Shown here piece by piece: positions 33,180 to 41,900 of a DNA stretch of 60,377 nucleotides (position 1 is its first letter; every line of letters starts with the position of its first letter). This DNA is from an uncultured Oscillibacter sp. GTDB lineage: Bacteria; Bacillota; Clostridia; Oscillospirales; Oscillospiraceae. The notes beneath the pieces were generated by a model. It had not been told where the DNA came from and ran no database searches. It saw only the letters and a list, made by a program, of their open reading frames with translations. A program made the translations under genes and the position numbers. The DNA is taken from NCBI GenBank assembly GCA_945868085.1, contig CAMBKF010000008.1, positions 1-60,377 on the forward strand. Reading direction: 5' to 3'.

Positions 33180-34328
33180 TTATTTCAGCTTCATGGAACC
33201 GGAGATGACCATCTTCATCACCTCGGAGGTTCCCTCGTAGATCTCGGTGATCTTGGCGTCACGCAGCATGCGCTCCACCGGGTACTCCCGGCAGTAGCCG
33301 TAGCCGCCCATGGCCTGCACCGCAAAGCGGCAGACCTCGTTGGCAACGTCCGAGGCAAAGAGCTTTGCCATGGCGGCCAGGGGGCCGAAGTTCTGATGCT
33401 GATCCTCGGCAATGGCGGCCCGCCAGGTCATGAGCCGGGCGGCGTCGATCTTGGTCTGCATCTCCGCCATCTTGAACTGGGTGTTCTGGAAGGAGTTGAT
33501 GGGTTTGCCGAACTGCTTGCGCTCCTTGCCATACTTGATGGCCTCGTTCAGTGCGCCCTGGGCGATGCCCACGGCCTGGGCGGCGATGCCGATACGGCCG
33601 CAGTCCAGGGCGCCCATGGCGATCTTAAAGCCCTTGCCCACGGGTCCCAGCACCCGGTCCGGGGTCACCCGGACGTTATCATAGGTGACGATGCAGTTGC
33701 TGGCGGCCCGGATGCCCATGCGCTCGATATTCTCGCTGACAGTGACACCGGGGGTGTGCTTCAGGTCCACGATAAAGGCGGTGAGGCCCTTGGCGGCGGG
33801 GACGGTGCGGTCCGTCAGGGCAAAGACGATGCACACATCGGCAAAGCCGGAGTTGGTGGTGAAAATCTTGGAGCCGTTGAGGATCCAGTCCTCGCCGTCC
33901 TTCACGGCCACGGTCTGGGCGCCCTGTACGTCGGAGCCGGCGTTGGTCTCCGTCAGGCCGAAGGAGCCGATCTGGCTGCCGTCCACCAGGGGGCGGAGGA
34001 ACTTCTGCTTCTGCTCCTCGGTGCCGTAGTTGTTGATGCAGGAGCAGCACAGGGATGTGTGTACGGAAATGGTGATGCCGGTGGAGGCATCTACCTTGGA
34101 GACCTCCTCCATGCACAGGGTATAGGCCAGCGTGTCGGCGCCGGCGCCGCCGTACTGGCGGCTGTAGGGGATGCCGAAGAAGCCGTAGCGCTGCATCTTG
34201 GCCAGCAGGTCAAGATCGTACTCCTCCTTCTCATCCATCTCCTTTGCCAGGGGACGGATCTCCGTCTCCGCAAATTTCCGGAACAGTTCCTGCTGCAGCA
34301 GGTGCATTTTGCTCAGTTGAAAGTCCAT
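33180..34328 (-). CDS. bcd: Short-chain (butyryl-) acyl-CoA dehydrogenase
   Basis: This is a FAD acyl-CoA dehydrogenase of 382 residues, probably reducing crotonyl-CoA to butyryl-CoA with EtfAB. The motifs are FGLTETNAGSDVQG, the FAD-binding WILNGSKIFTTNSG, GRIGIAAQAVGIAQGAL, QAMGGYGYCREYPVERMLRD and the catalytic Glu in AKITEIYEGTSEV. I start it at ATG 34328, five to six bases after GGAGG, because the longer frame to 34415 would extend into the promoter. It leads the five-gene operon and is divergent from marR. Confidence 0.95.
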   Translation of the reverse strand: MDFQLSKMHLLQQELFRKFAETEIRPLAKEMDEKEEYDLDLLAKMQRYGFFGIPYSRQYGGAGADTLAYTLCMEEVSKVDASTGITISVHTSLCCSCINNYGTEEQKQKFLRPLVDGSQIGSFGLTETNAGSDVQGAQTVAVKDGEDWILNGSKIFTTNSGFADVCIVFALTDRTVPAAKGLTAFIVDLKHTPGVTVSENIERMGIRAASNCIVTYDNVRVTPDRVLGPVGKGFKIAMGALDCGRIGIAAQAVGIAQGALNEAIKYGKERKQFGKPINSFQNTQFKMAEMQTKIDAARLMTWRAAIAEDQHQNFGPLAAMAKLFASDVANEVCRFAVQAMGGYGYCREYPVERMLRDAKITEIYEGTSEVMKMVISGSMKLK

Positions 34329-34368
34329 AGCTACCTCCATATTATAGTAGTTGCAGGTTCGCAGTTCC

Positions 34369-34456
34369 ATATTACTAAAGCCCAAATTATTTGTCAACAT
34401 ATTTTTTGCATGCAAATTATTTGACGGTTGACAACTTTTGCCCTTTCCGGTATGAT
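34369..34456. promoter_or_regulatory. Divergent promoters with two copies of a palindromic operator
   Basis: The bcd promoter (minus) is TTGACA (34392-34397), 17 bp, TAATAT (34369-34374). The marR promoter (plus) is TTGACA (34428-34433), 17 bp, TATGAT (34451-34456). The palindrome CAAATTATTTG occurs at 34383-34393 and again at 34413-34423, exactly 30 bp apart, about three helical turns. One copy touches the bcd -35 and the other lies just upstream of the marR -35. They are the likely sites for the MarR-family protein. Confidence 0.8.
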
Positions 34457-34488
34457 TAGACTACCGTTTATTTTCGGAGGAACGCTCT

Positions 34489-34923
34489 ATGCAGTTAAAT
34501 GAATGCATCAACTTTATGCTGACCAATGTGCAGAACGCCGTTTTCCTCTGCTTCAAGAAGCAGCTGCAGCAGTACAACGTCACGCCCATCCAGTACGCCC
34601 TGCTCAAGTGCCTGTGGGACGAGGACGAACAGGCCCCCTCCCAGCTGGCCCAGCGCCTGTACCTGGATTCCTCCACCGTCACCGGCATCATGAGCCGGCT
34701 GGAGGAAAAGGCGCTGATCGTCCGGGAGTACAGCAAGACCGACCGCCGGCGCATCATCGTCTGCCTGACGGACGCGGGCCGGGCCCTGCAAAAGCCCATT
34801 GAGGCCCTGATTGAGGAGACGAACCGCCTGGTGACCCAGGGTCTCAGCGCCCAGGAGCAGCGGCAGCTCCGGGAGCAGCTGCTGCACATTGCGGACCAGG
34901 CCAATCACCTGGCCGCTCAGTAA
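34489..34923 (+). CDS. MarR-family regulator
   Basis: The 144-residue protein has a winged-helix domain (TPIQYALLKCLWDED, PSQLAQRLYLDSSTVTGIMS, RLEEKALIVREYSKTDRRR) between dimerisation helices. MarR proteins are usually repressors released by a small ligand. Here the paired palindromes between this gene and bcd suggest control of both promoters, with an acyl-CoA or related metabolite as plausible ligand. Start ATG 34489 follows TCGGAGGAACGCTCT. The lipoate ligase gene follows 39 bp later, so this regulator may be co-transcribed with the lipoylation cassette. Confidence 0.9.
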   Translation: MQLNECINFMLTNVQNAVFLCFKKQLQQYNVTPIQYALLKCLWDEDEQAPSQLAQRLYLDSSTVTGIMSRLEEKALIVREYSKTDRRRIIVCLTDAGRALQKPIEALIEETNRLVTQGLSAQEQRQLREQLLHIADQANHLAAQ

Positions 34924-34962
34924 GCCGGCCCCTTTATCGGCCCCAGGAAGGCAGGTGATCTT

Positions 34963-35910
34963 ATGCTTACCGTGGAGAATCTCTCCCTCGATCCGTTTTA
35001 CAACCAGGCCTTTGAGGAGTTCGTCTACCAGACCTTCACGGAGGACGACGTTTTCCTGCTCTGGCGGAACCGCCCGGCGGTGGTGGTGGGCCGCTATCAG
35101 AACATCTGCCGGGAAGTACACGCCGCCGATCTGCTGCGCCGGGGGATCCCCGTGGTGCGGCGGATGACCGGCGGGGGCACTGTATACCACGACCCGGGGA
35201 ACCTGAACTACACCTGCATCACCCAGACCGGCGGCCAGCTGGATTATGATGCGGTCCTGGCCCCGGTCATCACCGCCCTGCAGGCCCTGGGCGTCCCGGC
35301 CCGGAAGGACCGGGTCTGCGACATCGCCATCGGGGACAGGAAGATCTCCGGCAGCGCCCAGCGGCTGGTGAAGGGCCGGCTGCTGCACCACGGCACCCTG
35401 CTGTTTTCATCCGATCTGGCCATGCTGGACAAAATCACCACCCACCGGAAAAACGATGGCTTCCAGAGCAAGGGGACCCCGTCCGCCATCTGCGCCGTCA
35501 CCAATATCCGGGACCACCTGGCCGGGCCCATGACCCTGGAGCAGTTCCAGGCAGGGCTGCTGGAGCAGATGGTCCCCGCCGGCGGCCGGCGGCTGACCCT
35601 GACGATGGAGCAGGAGGCCCAGGTGCGCCGCCTGCGGGACGAAAAATACCGCACCTGGGAGTGGACCTGGGGCAAGACGCCCCCGTTCACCTATGAGAAA
35701 ACCGGCGTTTTTGCCGGGGAGCCCATCCGCATTGCCTACGGGGCCAAGGGAGGGCTGGTCTCCGGCGCAGCCGTGGACTGCCCCGCCCTGGACGGGGCCC
35801 TGGCCGCGGAGCTGTTAAACGGCGCGCGGCTGGAGCCGGAGGGCTTTGCCGCCATCTGCCGCCGCCTGGCCGGGGACCGGGCGGAAGAACTACTGGATCT
35901 GCTGATGTAA
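34963..35910 (+). CDS. lplA: Lipoate-protein ligase A, copy 1
   Basis: The 315-residue protein is a full-length LplA. It has the lipoyl-AMP-forming domain (VVVGRYQNICREV, VVRRMTGGGTVYHDPGNLNY, the conserved Lys in GDRKISGSAQRL, LLHHGTLLFSSDL) and the C-terminal accessory domain (EWTWGKTPPFTYEKTG). No catalytic cysteine of the LipM or LipL type is evident, so ATP-dependent ligation is expected. It is first of a run lplA, lipoyl domain, lipA, lplA. Confidence 0.92.
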   Translation: MLTVENLSLDPFYNQAFEEFVYQTFTEDDVFLLWRNRPAVVVGRYQNICREVHAADLLRRGIPVVRRMTGGGTVYHDPGNLNYTCITQTGGQLDYDAVLAPVITALQALGVPARKDRVCDIAIGDRKISGSAQRLVKGRLLHHGTLLFSSDLAMLDKITTHRKNDGFQSKGTPSAICAVTNIRDHLAGPMTLEQFQAGLLEQMVPAGGRRLTLTMEQEAQVRRLRDEKYRTWEWTWGKTPPFTYEKTGVFAGEPIRIAYGAKGGLVSGAAVDCPALDGALAAELLNGARLEPEGFAAICRRLAGDRAEELLDLLM

Positions 35911-35954
35911 CCGGCGCGGACACGCCGCGCCCGGATGAGAAAGGACGACACCAT

Positions 35955-36194
35955 ATGGAAAAGAACATACACATGCCCAAGCTGCGCCCGGAAATGAAAA
36001 GCGGCGTGCTCTGCGCCTGGCTGAAGGAGGAGGGCGAGACCGTATCCGCCGGGGAGCCTCTGTTTGAGATCGAAACGGACAAGGTGGTCAACCAGATCGA
36101 GGCCACCCAGTCCGGCGTGCTGAAAAAGCAGCTGGTGGAGGAGGGCGACACCGTGGCCGTGGACGAAGCCGTGGCCGTGCTGGAAGCGGAGTGA
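35955..36194 (+). CDS. Free-standing lipoyl domain protein
   Basis: The 79 residues form one lipoyl/biotinyl domain and nothing else: HMPKLRPEMKSGVLCAWLKE, then Lys43 in the hairpin turn FEIETDKVVNQIE, and a closing VAVLEAE strand. The turn resembles that of AcoC (EIETDKITME), which indicates lipoylation, not biotinylation. It lacks any E3-binding or catalytic domain and is much shorter than GcvH. It is encoded between a lipoate ligase and lipoyl synthase, three bases before lipA. A role as a carrier on which octanoate is attached and converted to lipoate, to be passed to E2 proteins, is a reasonable inference. A leftover E2 fragment is the alternative. Confidence 0.85.
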   Translation: MEKNIHMPKLRPEMKSGVLCAWLKEEGETVSAGEPLFEIETDKVVNQIEATQSGVLKKQLVEEGDTVAVDEAVAVLEAE

Positions 36195-36197
36195 GCC

Positions 36198-37058
36198 ATG
36201 GAGAAAAAGCCGGACTGGCTGAAGGTCCGCTATAATCAGGACGCCGTGAACGAGGTGGCGGAGCTGATGCGGGACCTGAAGCTGAACACCGTGTGCAAGG
36301 AGGCCAACTGCCCCAACCTGGGCGAGTGCTACCGCAAGCACACCTCCACCTTTATGATCCTGGGCAGCGTATGCACCCGGAACTGCCGATTCTGCAACGT
36401 GACCACCGGACATCCCCTGCCGCCGGACCCGGAGGAGCCTATGCATGTGGCCCGGGCCGCCAAAAAGCTGGGGCTGCGGCATGTGGTGCTCACCTGCTCC
36501 ACCCGGGACGACCTGCCCGACGGCGGCGCGGGGCAATTTGCCGCCTGCGTCCGTGCCATCCGGGAAAATTGCCCCGGCACCACGGTGGAGACGCTCATCT
36601 CCGACATGAAGGGCGACCACGCCGCCCTGGATACCGTCATCGCCGCCCACCCGGAGGTGCTGAACCACAACGTGGAGACCGTACAGGAGCTGCAGCAGGC
36701 TGTGCGGCCCCAGGCCCGGTATGAGCGGTCCCTGGGCGTGCTGCGCTACTGCAAGGAGCAGGACCCCTCCCTGCTGACCAAAACCGGCTTCATGGTGGGC
36801 CTGGGCGAGACGGAGGAGCAGATCAGCCGCCTGATGGACGACATCCTGGCCACCGGGTGCGACATTCTGACCATCGGCCAGTATCTCCAGCCCTCCCCCC
36901 GACACTATCCCCTGGCCCGGTACGCCACGCCCGAGGACTTTGCCCGGTGGAAGGAGCTGGCCCTGGCCAAGGGCTTCCGGCATGTGGCCTCCGCCCCGCT
37001 GGCCCGCAGCTCCTACAAGGCCTGGGAGGTATTGGAGGACACCCATGATCTATATTGA
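36198..37058 (+). CDS. lipA: Lipoyl synthase
   Basis: This radical-SAM enzyme inserts two sulfurs into protein-bound octanoate. The 286-residue chain has the auxiliary-cluster motif CKEANCPNLGEC, the radical SAM motif CTRNCRFCNV (CxxxCxxC), and the closing RSSYKAWE segment containing the conserved RSSY. LipA needs an octanoylated carrier domain, and one is encoded immediately upstream. The second lplA starts inside its 3' end (37045), so the two are translationally coupled. Confidence 0.96.
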   Translation: MEKKPDWLKVRYNQDAVNEVAELMRDLKLNTVCKEANCPNLGECYRKHTSTFMILGSVCTRNCRFCNVTTGHPLPPDPEEPMHVARAAKKLGLRHVVLTCSTRDDLPDGGAGQFAACVRAIRENCPGTTVETLISDMKGDHAALDTVIAAHPEVLNHNVETVQELQQAVRPQARYERSLGVLRYCKEQDPSLLTKTGFMVGLGETEEQISRLMDDILATGCDILTIGQYLQPSPRHYPLARYATPEDFARWKELALAKGFRHVASAPLARSSYKAWEVLEDTHDLY

Positions 37059-38025
37059 GACCGGCTCCACGGACGTTTACTACAACTTCGGCCTGGAGTA
37101 TTACTTCACCGTGGAAAAGCGTCTGCCGGACACCGTTTTCCTTTTCTGGCGCACCACCCCCACCCTGATGGTGGGCAAATATCAGAACGTGCTGGAGGAG
37201 ATCAACAAGCCCTACGCCGACGCCCACGGCATCCGCCTGGTGCGCCGCATGAGCGGCGGCGGCACCATTTATACAGACCTGGGCGGCTGGCAGTTCACCT
37301 TCATCCAGCACCGGGCGGCCGGGGAGATCGAGTTCAGCCAGTACATTGCCCCGGTCATTGGCGCCCTGGGCGAAATGGGCGTTTCCGCCGCCTTCAACGG
37401 CCGCAACGACCTGACCATCCAGGGGCGCAAATTCTCCGGCAACGCCCAGTACCGCCTGGGCGACTGCATCGTACACCACGGCTCCCTGCTGTTTGACACG
37501 GACATTGAGCAGATGGTAGCCTCCACCACCGTGGACAGCTACAAGATCCTCTCCAAGAGCATCAAGTCCGTCCGGGACCGGGTCACCAATATCGCCGAGC
37601 ATCTCCCCTCCTCCATGAGCGCAGATAGCTTCAAGGCGGCCATGGTGCGCAGCATCATGGCCGGCAGCACCGACGTATACACGCTGACAGCCGAAGACGA
37701 CGCCCGCATCCGGAGGATCGCCCGGGAGCGGTTTGCCAGCTGGGAGCAGATCTACGGCAAAAACCCGAAATTCACCATCGACCGCGCCGGCCGCACTGCC
37801 GGCGGCAAGATCCAGTTCAAGCTGGACGTGCAGAAGGGCATCATCCGCAGCGCTGCCGTGTACGGCGACTTCTTCTCCACCCTGGACGCGGAGACCATCT
37901 GCGCCGCCCTCATCGGCTGCCCCTATGAGCGGGGCGCCGTACTGGACGCCCTCCGCCGCCATGGCATCGACGGCGCCGTGTACCGCATCCCCGCGGAGGA
38001 GATGGCCCGGATCATTGTGGACTGA
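37045..38025 (+). CDS. lplA: Lipoate-protein ligase A, copy 2
   Basis: This second LplA paralogue has 326 residues. It keeps LMVGKYQNVLEEI, LVRRMSGGGTIYTDLGG, the conserved Lys in QGRKFSGNAQYR, VHHGSLLFDTDI, SVRDRVTNI and the accessory C-terminal domain. It differs clearly from copy 1 across its length, so the pair is not a recent duplication, and the two may act on different acceptors or acyl donors. ATG 37045 is preceded by TTGGAGGACACCC and overlaps the end of lipA by 14 bases. A terminator follows. Confidence 0.92.
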   Translation: MIYIETGSTDVYYNFGLEYYFTVEKRLPDTVFLFWRTTPTLMVGKYQNVLEEINKPYADAHGIRLVRRMSGGGTIYTDLGGWQFTFIQHRAAGEIEFSQYIAPVIGALGEMGVSAAFNGRNDLTIQGRKFSGNAQYRLGDCIVHHGSLLFDTDIEQMVASTTVDSYKILSKSIKSVRDRVTNIAEHLPSSMSADSFKAAMVRSIMAGSTDVYTLTAEDDARIRRIARERFASWEQIYGKNPKFTIDRAGRTAGGKIQFKLDVQKGIIRSAAVYGDFFSTLDAETICAALIGCPYERGAVLDALRRHGIDGAVYRIPAEEMARIIVD

Positions 38026-38053
38026 CCGGGACCGGCCTTTATCCGGATCCAAC

Positions 38054-38090
38054 AAAACCGGCGTGACCCCAGGGGTCACGCCGGTTTTTT
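38054..38090 (+). terminator. Terminator of the lipoylation cassette
   Basis: A perfect 16-bp stem (38054-38069 with 38073-38088) with a CAG loop is followed by T to 38090. Confidence 0.93.
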
Positions 38091-38172
38091 ACTGCCGGAG
38101 GGCAAGTTTTTACAGGCCCTTTACGCGGGGTGCCGGGGGCTCTGAATTTTTTGTAAATTCCCGCATTTCCGC

Positions 38173-38201
38173 TTGCGCGGTGGATTTCCGTAGGATATAC
38201 T
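38173..38201 (+). promoter_or_regulatory. Promoter of the ABC exporter genes
   Basis: TTGCGC (38173-38178), a 17-bp spacer and TATACT (38196-38201), about 30 bases before the ATPase start codon. Confidence 0.65.
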
Positions 38202-38233
38202 TATTTTAATTTATAGCAGGGTGAGGTTTTGGT

Positions 38234-38938
38234 ATGAGCTCCTTTATTACCTTTGAGAACGTAGAAAAGCGGTACGGCACGGGGGATGTGGCCGTGCGGG
38301 CGCTGCACGACGCCAGTTTTACCATCGAAAAGGGCGAGATATGCGTCATCGTGGGCCCCTCCGGCGCGGGCAAGACCACGCTGCTGAATATCCTGGGCGG
38401 CATGGATACCCTTACCTCCGGCCGGGTCTTTTTGGACGGGCGGGAGGTCTCCGCCTTCACGGGCCGTCAGCTGGCGGATTACCGGCGGCGGGACATCGGG
38501 TTCGTCTTTCAGTTTTACAACCTCATCCCCAATCTGACCGCCCTGGAAAACGTGGAGATCGCCTCCCAGATCGTCAAGGACCCACTGCCGGCGGCCCAGG
38601 TGCTGCAGGACGTGGGGCTGGGCGAGCGCATGGTGAATTTCCCGGCCCAGCTCTCCGGCGGCGAGCAGCAGCGCGTTGCCATCGCCCGGGCCCTGGCCAA
38701 GCGGCCCCAGCTGCTGCTGTGCGACGAGCCCACCGGCGCGCTGGACTACAACACCGGCAAGCAGATCCTGGCCCTTTTGCAGGCCCAGAGCCGGCAAAAC
38801 GGCATGACCGTTGTGATCATCACCCACAACTCCGCCCTGACCGCCATGGCCGACCGGGTGATACACATCAAAAACGGCACTGTGCAGAGCATGGAGCGCA
38901 ACGAACGGCCTACGCCGGTTGAGGAGATCGAATGGTAA
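38234..38938 (+). CDS. ABC transporter ATP-binding protein, MacB/LolD type
   Basis: The 234-residue ATPase has Walker [14 protein letters not shown]-loop [14 protein letters not shown], signature [15 protein letters not shown], Walker [13 protein letters not shown] and the H-switch VIITHN. It belongs to the MacB/FtsE-like class that works with FtsX-domain permeases. The permease gene starts at 38932, overlapping its stop, so the two form one transporter. Substrates of such pairs are often antimicrobial peptides or lipoproteins. None can be named here. Confidence 0.93.
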   Translation: MSSFITFENVEKRYGTGDVAVRALHDASFTIEKGEICVIVGPSGAGKTTLLNILGGMDTLTSGRVFLDGREVSAFTGRQLADYRRRDIGFVFQFYNLIPNLTALENVEIASQIVKDPLPAAQVLQDVGLGERMVNFPAQLSGGEQQRVAIARALAKRPQLLLCDEPTGALDYNTGKQILALLQAQSRQNGMTVVIITHNSALTAMADRVIHIKNGTVQSMERNERPTPVEEIEW

Positions 38939-41900
38939 TGGGCAGCGCTTGGAGAAAAAATAATTTGCGGGAGCTGCGCCGCTCCCTGGGGCGCTGGCTG
39001 GCCATTCTGGCCATCATCGCCCTGGGCGTCGGCTTTTTTGCCGGGCTCAAGGCCAGCAAGCCCGCCATGCTCCTGACCGCCGAGGATTATCTGGGCGAGA
39101 CGGGCTTTTACGACCTTCGCCTCATCAGCACCCTGGGCCTGACCCAGGAGGACGTTTCGGCCGCCGCACAGGTAAACGGCGTCGCCGCGGCGGAGGGCTC
39201 CGTCACCGTGGACGCCATAGGCACCATGGGCGAGCGGGAGCGCACACTCAAGGTGCTGACCCTGACGGATACGGTCAACCGCCCGAAGCTGACCTACGGA
39301 CGCCTGCCCCAAAAGGCCGATGAATGCCTGGCGGATATGCACCGCTTCTCCCAGGAGGACGTGGGCTCCACCATCACCATCAGCAAGACCTCCATTGATG
39401 ACTGCCTGACTACGGATACATTTACCATCGTGGGGCTTTGCACCTCGCCGCTGTACTTAAATATCGAGCGCGGGACCACCGCACTGGGCGGCGGCTCCAT
39501 CGACGCCTTCCTCTGCGTCCCCAAGGACGCCTTTGCCCTGGACTATTTTACGGAAGTCTCCGTGCTTGTGGACGGCGCCGACCGGACCCTCTACTCCGAT
39601 GCATACACCGACGCCGTGGCCGCCCTGCGGCCCACGCTGGAGGATCTGCTGGCCCAGCGGGCGCCGCTGCGCTATGAGCAGATCGTTGATGAGGCCCGCA
39701 CGGCCCTGAGCGACGCCCAGGCCGAATATGACCGGGGCGCGGCGGAATACCAGGCCCAGCGGGCGGACACCGAGGCACAGCTGGCCGACGCCAAGAATCA
39801 GCTGGACAGCGGCGCCGCCCAGCTGGAGGAAAACCGGCAGCAGCTGGACCAGGCCCAGGTGACCCTGGACGAAAAGGAAAAGGAGCTGGCCGCCGGGGAG
39901 CAGGAGCTCACCCAGGGCGAGGCCGCCCTGGCCAGCGCCAAGGAGGATACCTACGGGCAGCTGGACGAAAAGCAGGCCGAGCTGGACGAGAACCGCCAGC
40001 AGGTGGAAAGCGGTCTTCGGAAGGTCAAGCTTACGGGCCTGCCCCTGCAATATGAGACGCTGCTGGCCACGCGGCTGCAGCTGCAGAGCAGGCTATCGGT
40101 CCTGGAGGAGGGCTCGGCGGATTACAATGCCACCCAGCGGATGCTGGACGGGACCCAGCGTCTGATCGACCAGTACGAGCAGGGCGAGATCATCCCCCAG
40201 TATCTGAAGCTCAAGGACGCCCAGGCCCAGCTGGACGATGCCCAGGCGCAGCTGGACAGCGCCCGCAGCCAGGCGGACAGTACCTTCGCCGCCAAGGAGG
40301 CGGAGCTTTCCGCCGCCAAGGCACAGATCAAAAGCGGCAAGCAGCAGCTATCCGACGGCCGCAGCGAACTGGAGAGTGGCCGCGCACAGCTGGAGACCGC
40401 CCAGGCCCAGCTGACCCAAAGCCGCGGGGACTATGAGGCCGCCCAGGCCGCCGCCCAGGAGGGCTTCGCCGAAGCGGAGGAAAAGCTTGCCGATGGCAAG
40501 CGCCAGCTGGAAAAGGCCCAGGTGGCGGTGGAGAAGATCGACCATCCCTCCACCTATGTGCTGGACCGGACGGTCAACACCGGCTACCTCTCCTTCCGGG
40601 GCGACTCCTCCATTGTGGAGGGCGTGGCCAGGGTCTTTCCGCTGTTTTTCTTCCTGGTGGCCGCCCTGGTGTGCATCACCACCATGACGCGCATGGTGGA
40701 TGAGCAGCGCACGCAGATCGGCACTCTCAAGGCCCTGGGCTACTCCGATGGGGCCATCGCCTGGAAATACATCTCCTACTCCGGGTCGGCGGCTCTGCTG
40801 GGCGCAGTCTTCGGGTTTATGATCGGGACATGGATCTTCCCCCAGGGCATCTGGCAGGGCTATTCCATGCTCTACCAGTTCAGCAGCCGTCTGCGCTATT
40901 ACTTTGACCCCGTCATGGCGGCGATCTCCCTGGGCGCATCGCTTGTCTGCTCGGTGGGGGCCACATGGTTCGCCTGCCACACGGAGCTGCGGCTGCTGCC
41001 CGCCAGCCTTATGCGCCCCAAAGCCCCTAAGCCGGGCAAGCGCATCCTTCTCGAGCGGGTCCGGTTTATTTGGAGCCACGTTTCCTTCCTGCACAAAGTC
41101 TCCATCCGCAACATCCTGCGCTATAAAAAGCGCCTGTTCATGATGCTGCTGGGCATCGGCGGCTGCACGGCGCTGATCGTTGCAGGCTTTGGCATACGGG
41201 ACTCCATCGCCACCATTGCCGACGATCAGTTCGGCAGCATCACCCACTACGACATCGCCGTCACCTTCTCCACGCCTATGGACACGGCCCTGCAGGAGGA
41301 CTTCCGCGCCCGGTATCCCGCCGCACAGACCTGCGTCTTTGCGGAGACGGACTCCTATGAAATTAAAAACGGCTCCGCCGTCTTTACCCTGAACACCGTG
41401 GCCACCGATGACCCGGATATCACCTCCGTCATCGGCCTGACGGACGGCACACAGACCGTCCCCTACCCCCAGGAGGGCGCCATCATCGACCGGGACCTGG
41501 CCGACCGCCTGGGACTCAAGGCGGGTGACACGCTCACCGTCTCTGTCAGCGACACAAAGAGCGTGGACCTCCCTGTGGAGGGCGTATTTGAAAACTACGT
41601 TTACCACTATGCCTACATGATGGCCCAGACTTACGAGCGCATCTTCGGCGAGAGCTGCACCTACGAGACCGCCTATCTCCTGACCCAGGAGGACACCTAC
41701 GCCCTGGGCGCGTCCATTGCGGATAACCCAAGGGTAGCCAATGTCTCGGTGTCGGCTTCCCTGCGCTCTCTGGTACACGACATGATGAAGAGCCTGGACT
41801 ATGTCGTCGGCCTGGTCATCGGCAGCGCCTGCGCCCTGGCGCTGGTGGTGCTCTTTAACCTCTGCAACATCAGCATCACCGAGCGGGTCCGGGAGATCGC

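Noticed and set aside
30975-34424. Plus-strand ORF of 1149 codons opposite crt, etfA, etfB and bcd
   Set aside because: It is the same kind of GC-driven shadow frame; composition is His/Gly/Ala-rich and no motif is present.
35955-36194. Reading the small lipoyl protein as a biotin carrier (BCCP)
   Set aside because: The modified turn is ETDK, as in E2 lipoyl domains, not the MKM/AMK of biotin carriers, and the neighbours are lipoate enzymes.
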